From Opimibacter sp041746735 (lineage in GTDB: Bacteria > Bacteroidota > Bacteroidia > Chitinophagales > Saprospiraceae): 64,000 nt of DNA. Positions 33,675 to 41,773 of the stretch are shown here, in pieces (positions within the stretch are counted from its first letter, which is position 1; each line of letters starts with the position of its first letter). A model generated the notes under the pieces. That model was given only the letters and a program-made list of their open reading frames with translations, was not told the origin of the DNA and made no database searches. A program made the translations under genes and the position numbers. Location: NCBI GenBank assembly GCA_041746735.1, contig JBGTGP010000012.1, positions 65,306 through 129,305 on the forward strand, given 5' to 3'.

Positions 33675-36600
33675 TTATTTTTCTGTCATAATCTCCACGC
33701 CGCTCCAATCGGGCCCCACCCCCTGGACCATGAGTTCTGCCGCATGGCGGAAGTATCGTTCCGCTGTGACATCTCCCGGATTGAGATTGAGCACTTTCTT
33801 CAGGTGTCCGGCAGCTTCAATGAAGTCCTGGCCAAAGTAAGAGGCCAATCCGGCATTAAATACCTCAAGCGTCCTTTGCTTCCGCTCTATAATCTCCGCT
33901 GGATCACCGCTAAAACACTCATACACCCGAACGGGAGCAGTACGTCCCTTGACCTGTACGGATCCCAGATACCGGTACGCATAGTCTGTCAGGTTTTGGA
34001 TTTTGGTCAGCGTGCTTTCACTGATGAGGATAGAGGCATCAAAGATCTTGGTCAGTCCTTCGATCCTTGATGCCGTGGTGACCTCATTGCTTATCACCCC
34101 GGTGTCATGCCGGTCTTCATCACCGATGATGCCAAGCATAATCAGACCTGTATGCAATCCGATCCCCACTTTGATAGGTGGCTGATCTGTGGCCAACCGT
34201 GATTCATTGTACCGACGGACTTCCTGCTGCATGGCAATACTGGCTTTTAAAGCCTGTTCCGCATCAGAAAACAACGCCATAATACCATCACCGGTAAATT
34301 GATTGATAAAGCCATCATGCGCTTCAATGCAGGGTGCTGTATAGCTCAAATATTCATTGATAAACCTGAAGTTTTCTTCCGGGGACAACATCTCCGAAAT
34401 CGTGGTATAGGAGCGAATATCCGTAAAGAGTATCGTCATCTCTCGCTGGATCTGGTCTCCCAACTTTACGCCAAGTATGGATTCGTATCCCAGCGTGTTG
34501 AGGAAAGAGAGCGGGACAAATTTTTGATAAATACGGTTGATATGACTCAGGTTCTCGTAGAGCCTGACATTGTCTATGGATATCCCTAATTGGTAGCTTA
34601 GAAGTTGAAGCAACTTGATCCGGTCAGCCGTAAAGGCGTTTGCCACCAGGTTATTTTCCAGGTAAATAATTCCCTTGAGATCCTGTTGAATGACTAGCGG
34701 CAACACCCAGATGGACTGAGGGTACGCAGTTTCAAAATATACATCGCGATTGAAAACACGCTCTTCAGAAACGGTATTGATCAGTAAGGGCTCCTTTTTA
34801 CGGGCGACATAGAGGATCATCGTTTGAGGGAGTACAGAAGGCTGTTCCGGTAATAAAAACGGTTCAATCTGATACCCCTGACGAATGTCTTTCATGATCT
34901 CAACCATCATTCCGGAATCACCGGGAACCAGCAGCGCTACCCGGCTCGCCCCGGCGTACTCCATGACGACATCAATGATGCTGCGTTTCAATTGATCCAT
35001 CGTCAACAAGCCGGTAAGTGCTTGTGAGGCTTTGAAAAGGCTCATGATATCCAGTTGATCCTTGTCAAAGGAGTCAGTGGTGTTGACCAGGATTTCTCCC
35101 TTCTCAATGCCAGGTTGCTGACTGATGATCTCGCTATAGAAAAGCTGTAACTGCTTGACTTTGGCAAAGGCTCCCCACTGCGTGTAGGCGATGATGGCCT
35201 GTTTGATATGATACAGGGCATAATGTGGCCGTCCTTCCTTGATCCAAAGGGAAGCCACACGTTCATGTGCGACCGCAAGGTTATTGATATATCTGTATTT
35301 CTGTGCGGATTGGATAGCCTCCTCATAAAGCTGAAGCGCTTCAATTGTCTTTCCGGCCTGTTGAGCTTTCATGGCTTCCAGTAGCAGGTGCTTATGCTCG
35401 AAATTGGCTGGGTTGACAGCAGATAAACGTCCAAAGTAATCGATGAAAGATTGTACTGTAGGGGGTACGTCGTAGGAGCTGTCTTCAATCGCTTTTGCCA
35501 GATGCAGAATTCCGTGGAAGAACATATACGTGCTGTAGTGTGGGACAGCGGCAAAAATTGGTGCTACAAACTTAGCAGCTTCGATATCGGCCTTCAGCGC
35601 CAGGTCATATCTGCCCATGATCGTATATACCTGCATGGAATAGATGTAGAGACAAACCGGTCCGTACAATTCATTCGTTGACCGGCAGATCTCTAAAAAT
35701 TCATCTATTTCGAACCTGCCGGAGCGAACTTCCTGGTTCAGCTTTTCCGGATTCATCAGGTAATCCACGCACATTTCCAGAGCAACCAACGCGTTATGGA
35801 CCATATGATGATTGATCTTCCGCCCAAACTGTATACCGGTTTCAAACTCCAGCGCCAGTTCCTGCAGTAATTTTTCAGCGGTGTAATAGTGATTGAAGTA
35901 CTGGTTCATCACCAGATACCCCCCGAAGATCAACTCACCGGTTTCCTGGCTGGACTTGATACACTCGCGGTTGTATTCATCAATTTCACGAATATGCTTG
36001 TAATAGGTATACACATAATTGGCCACGATGTTGCCAGTCCTGCTGATTTGCCGGGGGGCTTCTTTTTCGTAGCGGTAAGCAATCTTTCGGGCCAGATCAC
36101 CAGCCGGAAGTCCATAATCGAACATCTCGAAAAGATTGAAGATCAAGCCCAATTCCGAGAAGGCATAGCACATCGGATGGGTCATACCATGCTCAATCGA
36201 AATCAGTACTTTTTTGAATACATGCAGAATCCATAATTCAGTCTTGCCTCCCAAATACAATGGTGCAGTGAGGTTGTCCATGATCTTCATGACCGCTATG
36301 TATTTTTCACTGGTCATGAGTGGCAAATCATACAAGGATGGAATCGGGTGCTCCTGAAAATAAGCAATGATCGACTGCAGATCGGCCTGAACCGCCTCCT
36401 GGGTAGTAGATTTCGGGAAATCGTATCCTAGTTCTTTCAAGCCATTAACAGCAGCATCCAGCGCTTCATCATATTTGGATTCTAAAGCAAGCCGAAGCAT
36501 CCAGACATAATAGAGGTCCGATCGGTCGATAGGGTTGGTCGCTTGATCCAGACAATATAGGATGAGCGATTGTGATTTCTCAAGTTGCCCGTCGAGGTAA

Positions 36601-38972
36601 TATACCTCCGCCAGTTCCGTGTTGAGGAGTAAGGTTTGTTTGTAGTCAGAGACCCAGGCATCCGGATGAGACAGCTCGAGGGCGACTTCAAAATGCCGGA
36701 TGGCAGAGGCTGTAGCATTGGCCTGCTTGGCACGCAGACCTGCCCGCAGATTAAGAGAGCGTACGAGCTGAGATTCATCAGGATCCGTTATCTGCGTCAA
36801 CCCCAAAAGATAATGATTGACAATGTCAAAAAGATGTTCCTCATCTTGCTGGTAGGTGTCGCAGAGGATACGAGCTATCTTCAGATGAAGCGAAGGCCTT
36901 TCTGACTCGGCCAATAACTGGTAAGATGCCTGTTGTACCCGATCGTGCGCAAAGGAGAAAACAACAAGAGATGCGGATACTTGCAGTTCCTCAATGCCAA
37001 ACATCCTGTAGTAATCATTTATAGGATTGATATATCCGTCTGCCAGTGCCGGCCACAGATGACGGATGACATCATCTGGAGACTGCTGCATAATGGCACT
37101 CACCAGACCCAGGTCAAATGTATTTCCGATAGCCGCCGCCATGGTCAGACTAAATTGCGTTTCGGGTGCAAGCGTCTTGATCTTGCGGATCATAAGATCC
37201 ACCACATTGTCTGAAAAGGACTGGGCTTTGATCTTCTCCAAATCCGCAGTCCAAACCTTCGCGTTTTCATCATATACCAGAAAGCCCTGGTCCAGAAGTA
37301 CCCGAATAAACTGGATCGTAAAAAAGGCATTTCCCTTCGTCTTTTCGTAGATAAGACCTGAGATCTCCTCCATCCCTTTTTGATGAAGGGTATCCTCAAT
37401 CATGCTATGGACTACTTCATAGGGTAATGATTTGACTTTAAGGTCAAATATGGTGATAGCTCTTCGTGCAAGTTCATGGAGCAGGAGGGTTAGCGGGTGG
37501 GTCGCATCTACCTCATTGTCCCGGTATGCACCTATGATGAGCATGACAAGTGATTCACTCTCAACGGCAAGGAGTTGCAGCAGATCCAGCGAGGCTGAAT
37601 CTGCCCATTGCAAATCATCCAGAAACAGCACCAGTGGACGGTCTATTGTGGCAATGGATTGGAAAAATTTAAGCAGGAGTAGATTGAGTCTGTTCTTGTT
37701 CTCTACAGGCTCAAGTCGGATCACATCCGGCTGTTTCCCAATGACCAGCGCGAGGTCAGGCACGATCTCGACTATAATCTGAGCCTGGTGACCCAGGGCC
37801 TCAAGCATCCTTTTGCGAAGAAAGTTGAGTTGCTCATCCGGCTCAGTCAGAAGCATCTGGCAATACTCGTTGAGCGCCTGGGTGATCGCGCTGTAGGGCA
37901 CGCTTCGGTTGTATTGATCAAACTTGCCACGAATAAAGTTGCCGCGTTTACCGGCAATAGGTTTATGGATTTCATTGACCAGAGCCGTCTTTCCTACGCC
38001 TGAATAGCCAGAGACGAGAATCATTTTACCCTGGCCATCCGTGACTTCTTCAAAAGCCTGAAGCAGCAGATCGGCTTCTTTTTCCCGACCGTACAACCGC
38101 TGTGGGATCTGAAACTTGGTAAAAATCTTATTGTGGGAAATTTCGAATTCCGGAATATCCCTGTCCTGGTCGAGAAAGTGGATACACATCTTAAGATCCG
38201 ATTCGAGACCAAATCCGGATTGATACCGGTCCTCAGCATTTTTTGATAAAAGCACACGGATGATCCGGGATACCTGCGGAGGGATCAGGGGGTTTATTGT
38301 ATTCGGAGGTTCAGGATATAACGCCAGATGGGAGTGAATCAGTTTTAATGGATCTGTATCTAAAAAAGGAAGTCGGCCGGTAAATAACTCATAAAACAAT
38401 ACACCAACAGAATAAAGATCCGAACGGTAATCCAGGATCCGGTTCATTCGGCCAGTCTGCTCCGGGGAAAAATAAGAGAGGGTACCTTCCAACTGATCAG
38501 GATTGCTGAGGTGGATCGTCTTGACATCAAGCCGCAAAGATTGACCGAAGTCGCCAACCTGTATTTCTTTCGTATCAGGATGGATAAGGATGTTATCCGC
38601 CGTAAGATCCCTGTGTATGATATTGCGTTGATGGATAAGTCCAAGGACGTGAGAAATACGGGAGGCTATATCCAGCCGGTCTCTCAGGTCAAACGGCGCG
38701 ATCCGGATATACTCCCGGATGGGAATACCTTCAAAGTAAACCGAGACGATACTGGGAGCGCCATTAAACAGTTCCTTGCTGACGACTCTTTTTACACCGG
38801 GAATCATAAGATCTGTCAGGATCGTAAACTCATTGTTGAACTGGAGGATTTGCCGCGGATTGGTAAAGTCTGTTTTTAACACCTTAACAGTAAGTGGCTG
38901 GCCATCTCCTGAAGTCTTTTTGTAGACTGTCGAATTACCACTTTCATAAATCTTCTCTAGCTGCGCTTCCAT
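33675..38972 (-). CDS. giant signalling protein: Ser/Thr kinase - AAA ATPase - TPR - GAF - nucleotide cyclase
   Basis: The protein is 1765 residues. Residues 1-270 form a Hanks-type kinase with Lys30, Glu48, HRD 120-122, Asn127 and DFG 141-143, all intact. Residues about 290-560 are an AAA/STAND ATPase with Walker A GYSGVGKT (322-329) and Walker B LVLFLDD (447-453). A long helical TPR-like region follows, then a GAF domain (about 1325-1480). A class III cyclase domain spans 1507-1686 with metal aspartates in FTDIRSY and GDGIMALF. Key cyclase positions are altered: the base-binding Lys is Gln (INQFTGD), and VTTASR replaces VNLASR. Similar multi-domain kinases are known in cyanobacteria. It starts five bases after the MpaB-like gene and should share its operon. 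Confidence 0.9.
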   Translation of the reverse strand: MEAQLEKIYESGNSTVYKKTSGDGQPLTVKVLKTDFTNPRQILQFNNEFTILTDLMIPGVKRVVSKELFNGAPSIVSVYFEGIPIREYIRIAPFDLRDRLDIASRISHVLGLIHQRNIIHRDLTADNILIHPDTKEIQVGDFGQSLRLDVKTIHLSNPDQLEGTLSYFSPEQTGRMNRILDYRSDLYSVGVLFYELFTGRLPFLDTDPLKLIHSHLALYPEPPNTINPLIPPQVSRIIRVLLSKNAEDRYQSGFGLESDLKMCIHFLDQDRDIPEFEISHNKIFTKFQIPQRLYGREKEADLLLQAFEEVTDGQGKMILVSGYSGVGKTALVNEIHKPIAGKRGNFIRGKFDQYNRSVPYSAITQALNEYCQMLLTEPDEQLNFLRKRMLEALGHQAQIIVEIVPDLALVIGKQPDVIRLEPVENKNRLNLLLLKFFQSIATIDRPLVLFLDDLQWADSASLDLLQLLAVESESLVMLIIGAYRDNEVDATHPLTLLLHELARRAITIFDLKVKSLPYEVVHSMIEDTLHQKGMEEISGLIYEKTKGNAFFTIQFIRVLLDQGFLVYDENAKVWTADLEKIKAQSFSDNVVDLMIRKIKTLAPETQFSLTMAAAIGNTFDLGLVSAIMQQSPDDVIRHLWPALADGYINPINDYYRMFGIEELQVSASLVVFSFAHDRVQQASYQLLAESERPSLHLKIARILCDTYQQDEEHLFDIVNHYLLGLTQITDPDESQLVRSLNLRAGLRAKQANATASAIRHFEVALELSHPDAWVSDYKQTLLLNTELAEVYYLDGQLEKSQSLILYCLDQATNPIDRSDLYYVWMLRLALESKYDEALDAAVNGLKELGYDFPKSTTQEAVQADLQSIIAYFQEHPIPSLYDLPLMTSEKYIAVMKIMDNLTAPLYLGGKTELWILHVFKKVLISIEHGMTHPMCYAFSELGLIFNLFEMFDYGLPAGDLARKIAYRYEKEAPRQISRTGNIVANYVYTYYKHIREIDEYNRECIKSSQETGELIFGGYLVMNQYFNHYYTAEKLLQELALEFETGIQFGRKINHHMVHNALVALEMCVDYLMNPEKLNQEVRSGRFEIDEFLEICRSTNELYGPVCLYIYSMQVYTIMGRYDLALKADIEAAKFVAPIFAAVPHYSTYMFFHGILHLAKAIEDSSYDVPPTVQSFIDYFGRLSAVNPANFEHKHLLLEAMKAQQAGKTIEALQLYEEAIQSAQKYRYINNLAVAHERVASLWIKEGRPHYALYHIKQAIIAYTQWGAFAKVKQLQLFYSEIISQQPGIEKGEILVNTTDSFDKDQLDIMSLFKASQALTGLLTMDQLKRSIIDVVMEYAGASRVALLVPGDSGMMVEIMKDIRQGYQIEPFLLPEQPSVLPQTMILYVARKKEPLLINTVSEERVFNRDVYFETAYPQSIWVLPLVIQQDLKGIIYLENNLVANAFTADRIKLLQLLSYQLGISIDNVRLYENLSHINRIYQKFVPLSFLNTLGYESILGVKLGDQIQREMTILFTDIRSYTTISEMLSPEENFRFINEYLSYTAPCIEAHDGFINQFTGDGIMALFSDAEQALKASIAMQQEVRRYNESRLATDQPPIKVGIGLHTGLIMLGIIGDEDRHDTGVISNEVTTASRIEGLTKIFDASILISESTLTKIQNLTDYAYRYLGSVQVKGRTAPVRVYECFSGDPAEIIERKQRTLEVFNAGLASYFGQDFIEAAGHLKKVLNLNPGDVTAERYFRHAAELMVQGVGPDWSGVEIMTEK

Positions 38973-38977
38973 GTCAT

Positions 38978-40324
38978 CTATGGTTTATCCGCTGAACCTG
39001 CAAGGGATATGATCTTGTGCCACAGATTTTTCAGGAATGTTCTGATGGCCAATAGCAGGACCTCCAGTTTTGGCACTGGTTTCTCCGCCATTTCATTCAG
39101 ATTCCAGGAGGCAATGAATCCATCCCCGATCCGAAAGGTTTGATTTTTTCCACCCCGTTCAGTGGTGAGGAGTGAGTGGAGAAAATGAAGAAAGAAATTG
39201 TCAAGAGCCAGATGCCCGTTTCCGGATTTCACGATGCCGGACCTTGCTGTTTTTTCATGAAACTTCATGTCCTCGGAGAGATGCTCGCGGAGATCTGCAT
39301 GAGCATTGCCAATATCCAGATCCAGATGGTCTCGCAAGATGCTATAGTTTTCCGGACCGTTAAATTCTTTGATAAAGGTCACCAGGATTTTGTGATCGAG
39401 GAGTGGAACGGTGGTGGTAAACCAACCCGTGAGTGCCTGAGCCAATAGAGGTCCTGTCGGATTGGGAAGCGTAAAGTGGCGTTCATAGATCAACTCCTGC
39501 AAAGCAGTGGCGTCAGCATAAGACGCAGGTTCCAATTCTCGCCGCACCCCTAATCCCCTTCCGATGATCTTCCAGCATTGAAAATAATTCTCTGCATCCT
39601 CATCAGAAACCGTGATGCGCATTTCTCTAAGCCCCTCGATGATTTCCAGACTAAAGGTGTGAATCGCAAAGACCATGTCCTCCTGGTTGATCGGATGACC
39701 GAGATGCGATTCATCATAGATGCCGAGCGAAGTGTCATACATGCCATGCATCAGACGGTAACGGACCATGGCATGTACAAGTCGCAGTTTTTTAACGGAC
39801 AAAAATCCGGGATGTTGCAGATTTAATTTTACCGATCCATCATCGGCGGTGGTCGTCCATCCGGTTGTCATGACATCCAGCACGAATTGCATCGTTTCCA
39901 TGATACGCCGGTTGACATGCTTGACTAGCAGCGTGGTGAGCCGGAGGACCTCAATGGCTTTGGTGTGCGCGTATTGCTTGAGCAGGGACCGCGCCCCCAA
40001 CGCGAAGGTGATCCACGGGCCATGTTGTTTAAAAAACGCAGCACCTTTTTCCAGATACCGGATTTCCTCCGCCGTGAGTTTGAATTCATCAAAAGCCTCA
40101 AAGTAGGCCATGAGTTCAGGCGGATCCGGAATCAGTTGTTTTTCATTCCAGGCTTTGGTAAAGTCGTGTGAAACAAATGAAGTCATAAAAGAGGCGACTT
40201 CGGCCTGCGTATGTCCCTTTATCGCATTGAAAAGGGCGGCTGCCGCATCATCCGCCATTGGATCACCATGCCTTCGCATATCGTCCAGCAATTCATTCGT
40301 CCATTTGGGTGAGGAGGAGATCAT
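38978..40324 (-). CDS. MpaB/latex-clearing-protein-like oxygenase (DUF2236)
   Basis: The protein is 448 residues from the ATG at 40324. It shows the DUF2236 signature: METMQFVLDVMTTGW, KLRLVHAMVRYRLM with Arg181 and the probable heme-ligand His184, then GHPINQEDMVFAIHTFS (about 209-225) and YFQCWKIIGRGLGV. Family members include rubber oxygenase Lcp and fungal MpaB, b-type heme enzymes that cleave C=C bonds in polyisoprenoid chains. No signal peptide is seen, so it should be cytosolic or membrane-associated rather than secreted like Lcp. Its start codon shares one base with the methyltransferase stop, so translation is coupled. The substrate here is unknown. Confidence 0.85.
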   Translation of the reverse strand: MISSSPKWTNELLDDMRRHGDPMADDAAAALFNAIKGHTQAEVASFMTSFVSHDFTKAWNEKQLIPDPPELMAYFEAFDEFKLTAEEIRYLEKGAAFFKQHGPWITFALGARSLLKQYAHTKAIEVLRLTTLLVKHVNRRIMETMQFVLDVMTTGWTTTADDGSVKLNLQHPGFLSVKKLRLVHAMVRYRLMHGMYDTSLGIYDESHLGHPINQEDMVFAIHTFSLEIIEGLREMRITVSDEDAENYFQCWKIIGRGLGVRRELEPASYADATALQELIYERHFTLPNPTGPLLAQALTGWFTTTVPLLDHKILVTFIKEFNGPENYSILRDHLDLDIGNAHADLREHLSEDMKFHEKTARSGIVKSGNGHLALDNFFLHFLHSLLTTERGGKNQTFRIGDGFIASWNLNEMAEKPVPKLEVLLLAIRTFLKNLWHKIISLAGSADKP

Positions 40325-41184
40325 CAATTGGGTGGTTTCTGTGCTGAAAAAATAGAATAGCGCCAAAGGTCCTTCTGATGGGCTTTATATTGATAATAGG
40401 TTGACCAGGTATTCTTGGTTTGCAGATGATTTCGCACCCCGATCCATTCTGCCACTGTGGTCGTCACGATGCCGGGAAAAAAGGAAAGATATAACCGACG
40501 TATACTGGGCTTGACATGATCGGTGATGTCACGGCTTGTAATGTCTGTAAAACCAACTGTATCAAGCGCAGCATTGAATTCAGGAAAAGTCGCATACGCT
40601 TTAATTGCCCAGGAATCCGTCCAGCGCTGCATGAGGGCTTCGTCGGAAGACCCGGATGAAACAGGCTGACTGAAAAAATCTGCAACCACAATCCGGCCAC
40701 CCGGCTTGAGTACCCGGAAAGCCTCACGTGTAAAGTCAGACTTGTCCCAGGCATAGCATACACTCTCAATAGCCCACACCACATCAAATGTGTTATCCGG
40801 AAATGAAGTAGCCAGGTAGTTTTGCTGGCTAAAACCGACCCGATCCTCAACCCCTAAGCGCCGGGCATTTTCGCGGCAGGTATTCACTTGCTTCTCACTG
40901 AGCGTAATGCCTTCTACCGAACAGCCTTGCAAGCCAAGGAAAATAGATGGACCTCCAACACCGCATCCCGCATCAAGGACATGATGTCCTGGTCGGATAC
41001 CAGCAGCCTCAGCGACTTTCCGGTTCATATTCTGCAAAGCCGACCGATGGTGTGGGGTGGAGTCATCCCAGTACCCGTAGTGCATGCACATGACCTCATT
41101 TAATTGCCAGACCAGTGCATAATCAACCTGACAGTGATCATAATAGTCAATGATTTCCGCTTTATTTAGGTTGGGTGACGGCAT
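40324..41184 (-). CDS. SAM-dependent methyltransferase (tocopherol/sterol methyltransferase-like)
   Basis: The ATG at 41184 gives 286 residues. Motif I LDAGCGVGGPS (70-80) and later motifs VVWAIESVCYAWDK and EAFRVLKPGGRIVVADFF identify a class I methyltransferase. The N-terminal YDHCQVDYALVWQ followed by MHYGYWDD is typical of the group containing gamma-tocopherol, sterol C-24 and related small-molecule or lipid methyltransferases. A lipid or isoprenoid substrate is likely, which fits the coupled MpaB-like gene, but the precise acceptor cannot be read. The alternative TTG at 41199 is less likely. Immediately upstream lies a decayed TonB gene in opposite orientation. Confidence 0.88.
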   Translation of the reverse strand: MPSPNLNKAEIIDYYDHCQVDYALVWQLNEVMCMHYGYWDDSTPHHRSALQNMNRKVAEAAGIRPGHHVLDAGCGVGGPSIFLGLQGCSVEGITLSEKQVNTCRENARRLGVEDRVGFSQQNYLATSFPDNTFDVVWAIESVCYAWDKSDFTREAFRVLKPGGRIVVADFFSQPVSSGSSDEALMQRWTDSWAIKAYATFPEFNAALDTVGFTDITSRDITDHVKPSIRRLYLSFFPGIVTTTVAEWIGVRNHLQTKNTWSTYYQYKAHQKDLWRYSIFSAQKPPN

Positions 41185-41196
41185 ATACAAAAGTAG

Positions 41197-41665
41197 CAAT
41201 ATTACACAAGTACTGCATCCTTACAGAAAGTTGATGCAGAGTTGGTCCTGCCTATTACCTTTTCCCTCAGTGATGCCTCCAAGGAGGCGCCGTATACGAG
41301 GGTGGAAGAAATGCCTCGTTTTGCAGGTTGTGAGCAAATTCAGGATCGGGAAGAAAGAAGCGTTTGTGCTAACGGCAAGATGTATCAATTTATGGATGAA
41401 AATGTTCGCTATCCGGAAGTTGACAGAGAAAAGGGTGTAGAAGGAATGGGGGTTTTAAAATTTATTGTGCAGGCCAATGGCCAGCTGCGTGATATTCAGG
41501 TTGTACGCAGCCCCAGTGCATCTATTCACCGCCGAACTTATGCGCCTGATGGAGGTGATGACATCACAGCAAGGCACCTGGATTCCCGGACGGCATCAGG
41601 GACATACAGTACCGGTTGAAATGATATTACCTGTTTCTTTTAAACTCCAAACTGTGAAGGAATAA
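41197..41665 (+). pseudogene. remnant of a TonB-like energy transducer (5'-truncated and frameshifted)
   Basis: The frame opens at 41197 right after a stop, with no ATG. The first residues (DAELVLPITFSL) look like the end of one TonB C-terminal domain. Next come EEMPRFAGCEQIQDRE, DENVRYPEVDREKGVEGMG and VLKFIVQANGQLRDIQVVRS, typical of Bacteroidota TonB. The frame then breaks at about 41520-41530, and the rest of the domain (FTAELMRLMEVM, WIPGRHQGHTVPVEMILPVSFKL) continues in the next frame to a TAA at 41663-41665. Removing one base, for example A41524, would rejoin the two frames. There is no membrane anchor or Pro-rich spacer, so the gene has also lost its 5' part. Confidence 0.8.
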
Positions 41666-41773
41666 TTGAATGATGAGGTGCAGCAACAGCACCTGATAAC
41701 CCCGGAGAGCAGGATGTTCTCCTATCTCCAAATCCGGCCAACACCATGGATAATTTTTGATGAAATGACCGGA

